Of a stretch of 64,000 bases of DNA, positions 33,010-45,779 are shown in pieces (within the stretch, counting starts at the first letter, position 1; each line of letters begins with the position of its first letter). The notes beneath the pieces were generated by a model. It made no database searches. It was not told where the DNA came from and saw only the letters and a list, made by a program, of their open reading frames with translations. Both the position numbers and the translations under genes were made by a program. The stretch comes from Epiperipatus broadwayi (taxonomy: Eukaryota; Onychophora; Udeonychophora; Euonychophora; Peripatidae), in contig JAQFVV010000185.1 in the NCBI GenBank assembly GCA_028023455.1, positions 1,003,239 through 1,067,238 of the forward strand, read 5' to 3'.

Positions 33010-35690
33010 ATTGAAATGTTTTAATTTTTATTAGGATTTTTGTTAACTTGGATGGTTTTATTATTTTAAAAGCATTAGAAAATGATTTTACATTGATACT
33101 CAAATTATGCTTTGGTGCCTCATTTGTACTTTATTTTTTTTTGATTTTACACACTTTTACATATTACAATCATTAATATTTTTTTCAATGATTCATATAG
33201 TTGTTTATCCACTCTTTATTATCGCCACTATTGCCAAATTTCAGAATCATAAAAAAGTAAGGTGAGTAAACAAAAAATAAATAATAATAATAATAATAAT
33301 AGCAACAAAACAAAGTTGTATCAAAATCAAATGTAGATAAGAAACGCAACCATCGCGATGTTTTATGAAATTAACAAATCTATAATTAAAATACATATAT
33401 ATGCCACAAAATAATAAAACATTTTTTTATTCTTTGCTAATAAACAATTCAAATCTTATACAATAAAAAGAAGAAATCTCTTTCTCTCTCTATATATATA
33501 TATATATTTTTTTTTTTTTAAAAAAAAGGATATTAAAATCGATGTTAAGAATGGATCCTTCAACCTTTAAAATATATATAGCCATTTATAAATTGTCCTT
33601 AAAAATTGCAACTTTTAAATAATAACAATATCAACTCGTAAAATAACTTCCATATATAATGAAATATGTATATAAAAAATAAATAGCAACTCACCCAAAA
33701 ATAATTACACAGTATAAAATCAAATCTCAAAATCTATTTATTATTTAATTAATTTACTGCCATATAAAATAAATCTTATACATATATAAATAAATTATTT
33801 TTATTTTCTAATAAATCTTGAAATAAAATAAAACTATTATTGTATAATAATTTTTGTACCAGAATGATTGATATAATATCATTAGATTATATCTTTGTTT
33901 TCACCCATGGCATAAAAAATATTATTCTTATTTTTGCAATGATAAAATATTTGACTAACAGAAACTAAAAGCAGAGATACACTCTTTTGTGTGTGTTATT
34001 CTCTCTGTTCATTTTTGTAATTTCGTAATGCATTATTTTAGAAATATTGCTAAAATATTGTTATCAAAATTTAATGTTAAATATATTATAAATGAATAAT
34101 GTATTTAATAGTGATTATCTATGTATGTTAATAAGTTTTTAAAATATTTTTAATAAAAAAAAGCAGAATATAACGTTTAAATAATTTAGAATATTTTTAT
34201 GTAATTATGAATTATCTTCTTAAAATATTTATATACTAAGCTTCTTTTCCATATTTATCAAAGATTTATAGCAAGGATTTTTTTTTTATAGTGTTACTAT
34301 AAATTTTATTTTATTGTATTACTTCGAAGTAAGTTTCTTCCAAAAATACTATTTTTTTAAATGATCCTTCTAAGAATTACCTTGTCCACCAACTGAATAT
34401 TATTTGGCTATTTTCCATCTCATCTCTGAATAAACATAAAGCATTGCACTTATGTTAGTAATATTAGTCTTGTTTAACTCTGTTCATAATTTTTCTTATC
34501 ATTTCTTTTTATTTCCTACATAATCCTTTCATTACTTTTCTGGATAACTTTTATTATTTATTTTATTAATTCAGAATAATTTTTTAACAACCATATAAAA
34601 AATAGAAAATATATGAAGATTAAAAGCTTTTCTTTTTAAAATAAAGTTACGCATACTTGTTTTTATTTTATATATATATATATAATTGCTTTATAATTGT
34701 ATTTATATATATAATTGCTTTATAATTTATTTAAAAAATAATTATTTTAATTAAAATATAATATCAAGTTAATTTTTTTTTTAAAAAAAACTAATTTTTG
34801 TTAAATTAAAAATAAAGATTAGCAATATAAATAACTCTTAAAAAGAAATAAATATTTCTTCAAAATTTAATTTCATATCAAATTTTAATTAGTAAAAAAT
34901 TAAAAAAATGCATTTTAAAACATATAAATTGGTATATTGATTATGATAATAATATTATTACATACTCATGATTATTATTATCTGAGGGGATATTGGAAAT
35001 CCCTTTGCCATGCAATAGTCTATTTATATACTTTAACTACCAATATATTAATGAAAAGATTAATGGCATAGTGGGTAACACACCCATAGTCAAACCTATA
35101 ATTTTGTTTTCAAATTCAGACTTCATAAATGTTGGATATTTAGTTTTTGGTTTTAAATAGAAGGTATTTCTTTCAAGTTGCCTGCACATATTCATTCTAA
35201 TTGGCCATTTGAATTAGGTAATAAATAACTAATTTAGAGGACACAATATGAATAAAAAAGCTGCTAAAACCATCATAAGATGGCTAATGAAAGACTTGGT
35301 CAATAATATTTTTAACTCAGTGTAAGTTTTCACATAATTATTGAATGAATTTTGACATAAAGAAAGATATTTTAAAACCAATGATTAATCCCTTATAAAA
35401 TTTTCATCAGAAGGGATTTACATCAAATACAAATATTCTGTAATGTCATTATAATACTTCATTGATGTTTTGTTGAATACAAATAATACTCTCAAACCAA
35501 AACACAAGATAAAGACTTTAAAAAAATGAGCATCTGTCTTATCTTTGTATCTTTCATACTCAACAAAACATCATTGAAATATTAAAACAACCTTACAATA
35601 TATGTGTATAGAGTGTAAATTCTTTTTGATGAAAATTACATATGGATACTGTTCTAGTAAATTAAATAGAAAGTTACAATAATTATAATA
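33010..35690. other. AT-rich non-coding stretch
   Basis: No coding remnant was recognised. It includes AAT repeats near 33281-33300, short TA runs at 33490 and 34670, and a small duplication of TAATTGCTTTATAATT near 34684-34728. Confidence 0.4.
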
Positions 35691-35767
35691 TTTCATAACA
35701 TTAGCAGGCAGTAAGTCAGAAACACATCTAACTTGACTCAAACTCAGCTCTAATGCAACTAACTTGA

Positions 35768-36345
35768 CTAACTGTCCGATAAAAAATTGGCTATTTGTAC
35801 GTACGACATGTTGTCATTTTTAAAGTTTTTAAATTTTTGTGAAAACTTTTCTACACTATTTTTTACCTTGAACTTATGTTTCTCTTCTATTTCTTGATCT
35901 ACATCTGTTTCTACTTTATCTATTTCAATACTATATAGTTCTGCTTTAATTTCTATATCTTTCATGATCTCAATTTCCTTACTTTCTTTAATTAAATCTA
36001 ATTCTATAATTTCTTGGTTCTTTTCTACCTTTACAGTTATCTCACATCTTATTTCTCTACTTCTGATCTGAGTTCATTAATTTCTCCTTTGACCTGATTA
36101 ATTTCTTCTTTACGTTCTAACTCACCTTGTTTAAATTTTTGACACAATTCTTCTTTGATGTCTTGCTGACTGTGCTCAAATTTTTGACACAATTCTTCTT
36201 TGAACTCTTGCATCATATTCATCATCATTTTCATCATCATCTGCATCCCTGATATCTCTTCCTTTTTATTTCCTCCATTTTTGAAACAATATTTTTTTTA
36301 TTTGACTAAATTTAAATACAATTGTTTATTAATTTCTTTTTTTTC
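35768..36345 (-). pseudogene. Coiled-coil gag-like reading frame remnant
   Basis: On the minus strand a start MEEIKRK (about 36282) shifts frame into 36246-36049, which is Met- and Lys/Glu-rich: MQMMMKMMMNMMQEFKEELC, with the 13-residue word KEELCQKF appearing twice (two tandem units), ending in EINELRSEVEK. After another shift 35965-35768 gives MKDIEIKAELYSIEIDKVE and FSQKFKNFKNDNMSY. It is highly charged with heptad-like spacing and no nucleic-acid-binding zinc knuckle visible. Its position after a primer-binding-like site suggests gag, but a plain coiled-coil host exon cannot be excluded. Confidence 0.35.
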
Positions 36346-36687
36346 TATTAAACTAGGGCTTATGTTAAACTAACTTTAAATACTACTGTTTATTTATTTT
36401 TTACTAAAATGGTAGCATACGGCTAACTCCACCCCTAGTCCTTTCTCTACCCATTCTTGATGCTTTAACTCTGCCCAAAATATCTAACTGTCTTTAATTT
36501 AACAGAATGATTTATTTCAAATAGCATAAATGTCAAAATCTCTTTTTATTTAAAGAAAAAAGGTTTCGGTCAATTCTTTTTTAAAAATTAAACCACTTTA
36601 ACATACATAATTTAGCTTTCTTAAAAAAAAATTTAAACAAGAAACAAAGTATTTAATTAACTGTCATTTATGACAGGTTCTCTTCAT

Positions 36688-36701
36688 GTTGGGCACCAAT
36701 T
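36688..36701 (-). other. Candidate LTR/primer-binding site junction
   Basis: Minus strand: ...CCACCTGGTACA, then AT, then TGGTGCCCAAC. The TGG-start 3'-tRNA-complement directly after a CA-ending sequence is how LTR elements begin their internal region. A related junction lies at 38871-38895. Confidence 0.45.
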
Positions 36702-37869
36702 GTACCAGGTGGATGGTTTACCATTAATTATTTCAATGTCAAATACCATTGCCTAATGTAGTAAACACAATATTTACTTTTACTCTTCAAATAAAATTAT
36801 CTTACAAAAGCAAATTATAAGACTAAATATAATACCATATCTTGCAATTTATGTATTGCCCCACCACAGCACCTTAGGCAGAGAAAAACATACTCGGAGA
36901 GTATGTAGTCCAAACAATAACTATAAAATATATAACTAGCATTACATTTCCAGGACATGAATTCAACAACATGTTCAAAGCACTTTTTTGTTTTGTATAA
37001 ACATGGGCACCAGCTATTTATCAAGAAGATAAATAATGTACTTTGAACAATAGCCACTATTTTAATGCCCAAGATAAACCCACGACTAGCTCAGTCTATT
37101 TTTTAATTCAGTAACAACATATAGTTTCAATTAGTGGTGAAAAAATTGACCAACAAAATAAAGTTTTAGTTTATAAAGACAATTTATTTTAATTAACATT
37201 GATTAACTAATTTTAATATTTATCAATCTTATTTACTAATATAACACATGCACATATATAATTTGCACACTACAATATCTTATGAGAAAGCATTAAATAA
37301 TATTTGAAATTTAAAATACAATGAAATTAATATACAAGCACATAAATACACACAACATTTTAAACACACATTAGTATATGGGTGCTATAGAGTTCTTAAA
37401 CTAGACTCTTGATTTTACGAATATGATGGCTCTTTAGAAATGAATATAAGAAATGTTTTACCTAGATTTTGAATGTGGGAACATCTTGCTGTGTGCTGCT
37501 TATAATGAAGTATTTCTAACCAGTTAGATTTGAAGTTTCCTTATGGAGATTTGATGCTGATTATTCCAAGGCATTTCATTAAGACAATTTGATATTGAGC
37601 AGTTTCAGGTTGTTACACAGGCATAACTTTTATCTGGTAGTTGGCTGTTTTATTGGACTTCAGGCTGGAGAAAGTCGTATATTTTTCCAAGGTTTTAACA
37701 CTGCATTCTGATATAACTCACTGATAGATTGTACTGAACTATTATCTCAAATGCAACTAAGTTGACTCAAACTCAACTCTAATGCAACTAACCTGACTAA
37801 CTGTCTGATAAAAAATTGGCTATTTATATATACGACATGTTGTCATTTTTGATATCGTCCGACAATATT

Positions 37870-38375
37870 TGTTGTTGAAATTCCTTTGATAATCTCATGT
37901 TTTTGAAGATCATTTAATTATTAGCGATGCAAATGTGTTGTTTTTATATCTTTAATTAGTAGCCATCACTGTGTTTTTAAATATATTTTTCTTTATTTCA
38001 TTTTAATATTTACTTTCATGTGTTTTTTTCAATATGATTTTAACACATACATATATGTGCATTACTATATATTTTATTAACAAGCTTACATTTATGCACA
38101 TGTATAATTTATTCTAATAAACTTGAATGATAAGAGATTTATATTTTTAGAATTTACATTACATTTTAACTGATAATAATAAGAAAAAAATCTTTAAATT
38201 CTTTTATAAAACTTTTAGTTTGTTTCTAGAGCAATCCCCTCCCCCTTTTAATTAATTAATTGTAACTCTTATTTCAAAAAATCTTAAACTTTTAACTATT
38301 TATTTTAATGAATAATAATAAGGAAAAAAACACTTTACTTTTTTTATAAATTTTTAGACTTTTAATCTTACATAA
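37870..38375. other. AT-rich non-coding stretch
   Basis: Nothing recognised. Confidence 0.35.
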
Positions 38376-38866
38376 GCTTTTTTTATTTATGATAAATGCT
38401 ACTACAAGAGAAGGCATTCAAATCTTTTTTATCTTGGATTGTCCCCATCCCCAGACTGGTTTCGACCTATGGATCTTTTCAATGAGGAGTTGGGACATTA
38501 GATTCAAAAAACCAACTCAAGGAAAGCATTTATCTAAAAGTTAATTGTTAGAAGAAGATATGAAACTTTTAGACATCTATATGTCTTTAAAGTCAGCTCT
38601 CCAACTGAAAAAATCATATGGGCCTGAACTTCATTCAGATACTCCATATATTAATAGGCTTAGCCATTTAATTTAGCCAAAGCCCCAACAGCAAAATAAT
38701 AATAATAGTAATAATAATAAGTCAGATGTCACATGACATATATAGCTTGCACTTACAAATATGTAAAATTAAGAGCATGCTAATTAGCTCTAAGCAAGCT
38801 TTTTTATTTATGATAAATGCTACTACAATAGAAGGCATTCAAATCATTTTTATCTTAGTCTCAGGG
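38376..38866 (-). mobile_element. Tandem hammerhead repeat (retrozyme-like), family B, copy 1
   Basis: Minus-strand copy of the unit also found at 41477-42062 (plus). The block ACTACAAnAGAAGGCATTCA occurs at 38401 and again at 38821, so the period is 420 bp and parts of two units are present. One hammerhead motif lies at 38441-38496. The second unit stops exactly where its hammerhead should begin (about 38866) and abuts a primer-binding-site-like sequence. No coding content is present. Confidence 0.65.
38441..38496 (-). ncRNA. Hammerhead ribozyme motif, family B copy 1
   Basis: Minus strand: GTCCC...TCA, eroded core TTGAAAA, stem II GATC/CATA/GGTC, intact GAAA, stem III CCAG, cleavage triplet GTC, then TGGGGATGGGGAC, whose GGGAC pairs with the starting GTCCC and whose TG pairs with CA next to the core. 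The stem I internal loop and stem II loop are as in type I natural hammerheads. Core substitutions predict loss of activity. Confidence 0.55.
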
Positions 38867-38895
38867 GATCAGGCCCACATTAGGCACCAATTTTA
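38867..38895 (-). other. Primer-binding-site-like sequence next to hammerhead repeat
   Basis: The minus strand reads CATCCACCCTGACCGTTAAA, then TTGGTGCCTAATGTGGGCCT (ending near 38870) and GATCCCCTGAG, resembling an LTR end plus a TGGTGCCCAACGTGGGG-type tRNA primer site. CATCCACC also precedes the site at 36698. Sequence to the right (to about 39600) could be the LTR, but I found no second copy. Confidence 0.4.
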
Positions 38896-41470
38896 ACGGT
38901 CAGGGTGGATGATAAAGTTTACAGTCTTACCGTATCTGCATTACAAGGGTGCCACTAGGCCATTTGAACCTAGACAATGTATAGAGTAGGCAGATATGTG
39001 CTATTAAGATCCCATTTTATTTTATATTTAGACCATTAGCCCAAGTCACTGGCTCAGTGGAAATGCAGAGATAATAATATATAACTTGTTTAATTTGTAT
39101 CTTAAATATAAACAAAAAGCCACTGCCAGTAATTAACACACAAACATTTGTTTATGCACATATATAATCATTTTAAAATTTGAGGAATAACATTTATTAT
39201 TCTAGATTTTAATATTTTCTAATTTAAATTATTATTTTAAAATTTTAAAGCATCCACACAGATGAATTTTATATTTATTTTAAGATTGTCGAGTATGAAT
39301 AAACTACATAGATTTGCATTTGAAAAGAAAATATTCTATCCTTATTTAACATTAGGCCAAAAGTTTGCAGTCAAACCAGCGTCAATCCATCTGATACTTT
39401 GATGTATTCAATGTAGCATGAAAATACGACAGCACAAAAATATGGCACTGTCAGAAATGTACAGCTAAACAGCCTGGTTAGAGAAGACAATAAAAAAAAC
39501 TCCATAGGAAGGGACTGCATCTTCCATCTTACTATCCCATTCCATAGGAAAACAGGGTGTGTGTGGCGTATACTGCGATGTTGCACGTAACGAATCTCAT
39601 ACTACATCTACTAATTATACCAATATATCCAATACATTGGCCTAATTTAACTACAAAACAAATGACCTACGATTACGTTCCCTTAATTAATTAATATAAC
39701 TTTACAAATCTATATAGCCATTCATGCCTGACTTAAACTTAGCATTTATATAAGTTTGCACAGATGGATTTATAAAAGTTTGTTTTTTTAATGTTGAGCA
39801 TAGATCGACTACATAGATTACACACTCAAAAACATTCCAAAACAAACATAAATGATCAAAATATAAAGTCATTGATGAAATTGTAAAGGGAATTCACAAG
39901 ATACTCAATGGTATTCATCATAAGATGCCGCATTAACACCAATAACTAAAAAGATATTCAAATAAATACATTTTAGATATTCAATGTAAGATATCATTAT
40001 TTACCGAATGTCTATATATTTTAATCAAATATGAAAACAAAATACATAATTAAACATGAATGAATCTATGCAAGCATCTATGCCCAACTTAAATTTAATG
40101 CATTTAGTAATTTATACAATATTAATAAAAACAAAAAAAAATCAAAATGGAAATGATTTTTAGCAAACTTAAATATATAAAATTTAAACATTAATTATCA
40201 ATTTGAAAATTTGAAAGTCAGATAAGAGTTCATTTCAAAATTTAGGCTCTGAAGCTTAAAAGCTTGAATGAAAGTTCTTAATTATTTTTAAATTTTGTAG
40301 TTTATGTCTTACAGTAGAAGAAATCCCAATTCCTGCTGCCAATTCCCATGAAGACTTTCATGGAAGACTGGCTTGTTGTTCTGGAGGTAGCTTTAGCTGG
40401 TTCAATCCTGATATTACAGTCATTTCATTTTTAAATAATTGAGAGAAGGTGATAAGTGCGTCTTATCATGCCTCTCACAAAATCAAGTTGGAACTCAGGA
40501 ACTGTTTTAATTTGAATTGTTTTCCTTTTATAATGATCCTTTGGATTCAACAAACAAAATGTCACTAATCCTAGTCTCTTTTTTGATCCATGCTGAGGCT
40601 TGGTGCTTCCATTGGTCAGGCTAATTCTTTTGTTCCCTTATCTATATCTTTCAACTGACCTTTTTTCTATAAGAGCCCCAAGGGCTAGTTTGCTTTGCAA
40701 TTAATTTATAAAACAATCATTTCCATTTACAAAAATATTTTATCTTTTTCTTATACTTTTTTCTAAAAAAGTACGTTCAAATACCTTTTTTTTATTTAAA
40801 AAAAAATAATTTTTAAAGTTTTGCATCTGTGCGCACACACACACACATACATATATATTGAACAACTCTTTAATTTTTTTTAGCTTTTATTTTTTGATAA
40901 ATTTATTTTTATTTGTGAACTTAAAGTTTTTATTTTAAATTAATGTAACGGCATATTTATATACCGTTACATATCAGTAAACTTCCTCAAAAAACAAAAA
41001 CATTTAAAAAAAAAGAATTTACTTAGTGTTAGTAATTACATTACACAAATTGATTATATGAAAATTTCAAAAGGACAAAACTTTTTTTTAAAAAGACAAA
41101 CAGTAATTACACACAAATATAATGATAAAAAAATTGTTGACTGTTGATTCCTTTCTACCAGCTAAATTTCTGCACCCTCCTTTCCAAGTTTCCTTTCTCC
41201 TACTTTTAACTATTACTTAGGCATGTTAAGCGCTTGGATTTTAAATAAGACTTTTTTTTAAAAAAAATTATGATTTATATTAATTATTACATTTTAATTA
41301 TTTCATTTTATTCCTCGCATTTATCTAAACATATGCACAATTTTTTATACTGGCAGTACTTTAAAACAAAATTCCAACTATAACTTTATGTTAATACAAA
41401 AATGTACTTATTTCAGAAAAAAAAGTTACTGGCATGATTCATTTTTAAAATTCTCAGGGTACTGGTGGTA
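38896..41470. other. Non-coding stretch
   Basis: No coding family was recognised. 39371-39586 (minus, 71 codons) and 40310-40690 are less AT-rich but unassigned. A 9-bp perfect hairpin ATGTAACGG/CCGTTACAT lies at 40943-40972. Confidence 0.35.
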
Positions 41471-41476
41471 CCTATG

Positions 41477-42062
41477 GGTCTAGGGATGGGGACAATCCAA
41501 GATAAAAATGATTTGGATGCCTGCCTTCTCTTGTAATAGCATTTATCATAAATAAAAAAAGCTTGTTTAGAGCTAATTAGCATGCTCTTAATTTTACATA
41601 TTTGTAAGTGCAAGCTATATATAAGTCATGTGACAACTGACTTATTATTATTACTATTTTTATTTTGCTGTTGGGGCTTTGGCTAAATTAAATGGCTAAG
41701 CCTACTAATATATGGAGTATCTGAATGAAGTTCAGGCCCATATGATTTTTTCAGTGGGAGAGCTGACTTTAAAGACATGTAGATATCTAAAAGTTTCAGA
41801 TCTTCTTTTAACAATTAACTTTTAGATAAATGCTTTGCTTGAGTTGGTTTTTTGAATCTAATGTCCCAACTCATCACTGAAGAGACCCATAAGTCAAAAC
41901 CGGTCTGGGGATGGGGACAATCCAAGATAAAAATGATTTGAATGCCTTCTCTTGTAGTAGCATTTATCATAAATAAAAAAAAGAAGCTTGTTTAGAGCTA
42001 ATTAGCATGCTCTTAATTTTACATATTTGTAAGTGCAAGCTATATATAAGTCATGTGACATT
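41477..42062 (+). mobile_element. Tandem hammerhead repeat (retrozyme-like), family B, copy 2
   Basis: Plus-strand tandem of the family B unit. AATCCAAGATAAAAATGATT occurs at 41494 and 41919, a period of 425 bp, so one full unit plus part of a second are present. The units begin and end at the hammerhead. Other shared words are GAAGGCATTC-type sequence, AGAGCTAATTAGCATGCTCT and GTTGGGGCTTTGGC. It is inverted relative to the copy at 38376-38866, about 3 kb away. There is no coding capacity. TA repeats follow at 42080. Confidence 0.68.
41863..41918 (+). ncRNA. Hammerhead ribozyme motif, family B copy 2
   Basis: GTCCC (41863-41867), CA next to the core, core CTGAAGA (one change from CTGATGA), stem II GAC/CCATAA/GTC, AAAA in place of GAAA, palindromic stem III CCGG between A and T, cleavage triplet GTC, and TGGGGATGGGGAC closing stem I through GGGAC. 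A partial second motif (GTCTAGGGATGGGGAC, 41478-41493) marks the start of the first unit. Confidence 0.6.
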
Positions 42063-42261
42063 TTTTTATTATTATTACTATATATATATATATATATAAC
42101 CTCTGTCAGATAATATATATATATATATTATTTTCTATATATATATATAAAGAGTAATAAAAGTAGGTCACACAAGTAATTCAAATAAAAGTTTTTATAT
42201 CATTCAAATCTATTCTATTGCATATATATATTATTTCAACAGTTTTAAAAGTATATAAATA

Positions 42262-42390
<129 letters not shown>

Positions 42391-42998
42391 GTAAATAATA
42401 AAACTAATTCAATACTCACAGAATTCTGGCTAAATGTTAGCATCAGTTTCAAATTTGAATCCAGTTAGGAAGGTATCAAATGTGATTACCATGGCAGATA
42501 AAAATAACAGTAATTTTTTTTTTCTTTTTGATATATTTTTTTTTTTACTTTTCTGCTTCTAAATGTATTTTTTATTTATTTATAAAAATGAGTTTCTAAA
42601 AAAAAGAGGACCTAAAAATGCACATAGGTGATTAGATGTAAATATCAAGCTGTAAACGAATGCAATTTGACAGTAAAAAAAAGATTTATGGTTATTATGT
42701 CTAAAAAAAAATTAAAAATTGTATTTTACAAAAACCATCATAAAAAATCCAAATTTCATTGTAGCAAAAAAAGTAATACCTCATATAAATTGGAAAAAAT
42801 ATGGTGGATTAAACGTTCTAAGACCTGTAAGTGTACTATTTACCAATTCTGTAAAAACTCAGTTGAAATTCTCAAATTTTGAACAGGGGCACATAAGGGG
42901 TCTTTGGACTCAAGGGGTATTCAAATTATTTAAAAATAAACTTTTCACGAGCAATAAAACTATCTTTACAGTAGATTATTTAATAAACATATATATCA

Positions 42999-43000
42999 TT

Positions 43001-43082
<82 letters not shown>
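42999..43082. repeat. TA microsatellite
   Basis: About 84 bp of TA. The plus-strand frame 42719-43084 that runs into it has an unassigned 85-residue N-terminal part (PNFIVAKKVIPHINWKKYGG) and is probably chance. Confidence 0.95.
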
Positions 43083-43084
<2 letters not shown>

Positions 43085-43086
<2 letters not shown>

Positions 43087-43750
43087 ACCACAGAGTTTTT
43101 CATTAACTAATTAAAGACAGCTACTAGATGAGTTACTTTTATGTGTATATTTCTCAGGGAAGAATTGAACAGTACAGAGCTTCTTGAGAGAGATGATGTA
43201 AGATTCAAACCCCAGAATTGGCATGTGCTAAATAGAAACTGAAATGAAAAAAAAAATTGCCAGTCTAAATCACATATTCCCCAGATATTCAGAAAATATG
43301 TAATTAAAATATTAAATAGATGTCATATCAAACAGTGGAAATAGAGAAATATAAATAATTGAACTGAATCTCAGGAAGTAGCTAATAATTATAATTATTT
43401 TTAATACATAATTTAAAGATTGTCTGCAGCTCTGACCTATATAATATAATCTATAAAAATAAAAAACTCTTAAATGAATTTAAGCAATGAATGTAGGCCT
43501 TCTATATATTATAAATGAAATAAGACTTTAGCCAGGTTATCACATCACTTTTTTCAGTGAAACATAGATACAAATAGTATGTATATGGAAATGTAATCTG
43601 ATAAGTTGCCATAATGGTTTGACAGCTTAACAGACATTTAATGGGTTGTCCTGATTATCATCATCCTTACTATCATTATTATTACTGTAATTTAACATTA
43701 CATTAGTGATATATTTAGTAATATTATTGTTATTAACATTAATTTATTGG

Positions 43751-43817
<67 letters not shown>

Positions 43818-45675
43818 AACCATATATTTTAGTAGAAAATATATTAATTGATGTAACTTATATAATAATTTCTCTTTCTTCTCTTGGTGATTTGGTTGGC
43901 TTGATTCGCATTTGAACAGATTACTCTCTTATATTATTTTAATAAATTTAAATTTGCTTCTTTCCATATGCTAACTTATATCAAAATGTTTAACTTTTTA
44001 AAATTTTACAACATATTAAAATTTGGTAAAATATTATTAAAAATAATATTTTGTTTTTATTTATTTAAAGTAATCTTAAATTATTATTTCTATTGAATTA
44101 AAATAAAACCATTTGTTCAATTAAAATAAATTATTAAATAAATACAATAATTACGTAGGTGTCTCAATGTAATAAAATAAAAGAGCGCGAATTTCTAGGA
44201 GAATATCGTCTGTTAGTTTGTCTTTTGGTGGGAAGAAGAACAGAAATGGTAAAGGCAAATAGTGTAAATTTGCTGAGCTTATTTTGAAACCATTAATAAG
44301 TGAATAAATTACCACAAAATTTGTTATAAACATAAAATAACTTAGTGGTATCTAATTAAGATGGATCACTAAATTTAAAGATCTTTTCAAGTCGGTCGGC
44401 CAACTGAATCAAATCACCGGTATCGTTTCCAATATTACATTTTGAAATGTCGGAGCTTCCCAGTTTGAAAGAATTAAATACAAGAATTTGGTATGTTTTA
44501 AAATGTTTATTATTCTATAATTTGGAAAAATTAAATCAGTGTTTTAATTTTAGAAGTCTTATGAAAATGAAAATTTGTTCTTTTAAAAGAAAAAAGTTTA
44601 GATTAAAGTAAAATGTTAAAGCTGTCAAAATCTTTTAATATTTCCGTTTTTTAATTCTAATAAAATATATTATTGATTGATAATTAACTTTATAATGCCA
44701 GTAATAATTGCTAGTTAATTTGTTTAACACTTGGATCATAAACATTCTTCAAATAATTAATTAAAGTTTTTATAATTGTATCGTCTATTGAAAAAAAAAA
44801 TGAATAAATTAATTGCTGTAATTAGTTATTCCTGGATTAACGCAATGGATAAATAAATACTTGCATGGATAGGATAAACTTGGAACACTTTTGACCGAGA
44901 GATGTAGGGATTAATAACTTTATGAAAAACATTTTCATTTAAATTCTGTGTATCCTGTTTTAAAATTGTTTCATGTTTGGAGAGCCACGCAAATCGTTAA
45001 TCTAATATTGCTTTAATAACTAATCAAATGGATATAATTGCATGTATGGAATTTAACTACAGTTATAGCTATTACCTCATATAATTATTAGTCTACACAT
45101 TGTACATGGATTCCACGGATCACATTAGGAATTATAAAATGCTATACAATCCAATTTATGATACACACATCTGCTAAAATTCATGTATTTGAACTATAAA
45201 ATGCTTTACATTTAGTTTTATCACACACACACACCGTTAAATGTTATATGTTAATGAATAATACATTTATTTAATTTTATCGTTATATGAACTCGTATAT
45301 GAAGTTCATAAGTTATATTTGTTAGATTTAAATTAATAAAGGTTGAATAAAATATTTATTCAAAAGAATAGCGCTTGCGGAGAAAGCTTAAACAGTACTT
45401 AATGAATTCATGAGATATACCAATCTTTATGAGATATTTTGTGAGTCTTTCCAGATTTATATTCCCATGCCAATATTATTTACATTATATTATACATGTT
45501 TATTTTAAGCAAGATAAGTAGTACATTAGTTGTCCTGATTATTGTAATATTTTACTAAGCAAGAACCCACATTTGCTAAAGTGTCAGCGTATTCTGAATA
45601 ATCAGAAGAATTGAGGGGGATGATTTGCACTTTAATGTGAAGTAAATTATAATGTTGTTTTAGTATGTTAAAGGC
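43085..45675. other. AT-rich non-coding stretch
   Basis: No coding remnant was recognised. A TA run lies at about 43755-43815. Confidence 0.4.
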
Positions 45676-45678
45676 TTT

Positions 45679-45774
45679 AATCTGTGCTGGTGGTTAATCC
45701 GCAGATTATTTTAATTGCCATTTTGTATTTTACACACATTCCTGCGCTGGTGGTTAATCCGCGGAATTGTGTGA
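45679..45774 (+). other. Twin hairpins with identical loop
   Basis: Hairpin 1: AATCTGTG, loop CTGGTGGTTAATC, CGCAGATT (45679-45707). Hairpin 2: CACACATTCCTGCG, the identical 13-base loop, CGCGGAATTGTGTG (about 45734-45774). The stems differ in sequence yet both pair (hairpin 2 with single-base bulges), while the loop is perfectly conserved. That pattern suggests selection or a structured repeat unit and not simple duplication. Strand cannot be decided. No known element comes to mind. Confidence 0.5.
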
Positions 45775-45779
45775 TTATA

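Larger units (their letters stand above)
35700..37860 (-). mobile_element. LTR-retrotransposon relic (gag side only)
   Basis: On the minus strand, a candidate LTR end GGTACA is followed after two bases by a primer-binding-site-like TGGTGCCCAAC (36698-36688) and then, ~350 bp on, by a coiled-coil gag-like frame (36345-35768). A block of ~110 bp at 35715-35825 is repeated at 37745-37855 in the same orientation (words TGACAACATGTCGTA and AATAGCCAATTTTTTATC). If these mark the starts of the 5' and 3' LTRs, the element lost pol entirely. Ty3/gypsy-like is my guess; pol would be needed to say. Confidence 0.4.

Noticed and set aside
42719-42999. Coding gene ending in a TA tract
   Set aside because: Overlapping frames open only by chance, no motif, and the end lies in a microsatellite.
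43140-43270. tRNA-like SINE head
   Set aside because: B-box-like GATTCAAACCCC alone; the rest does not fold as a tRNA.
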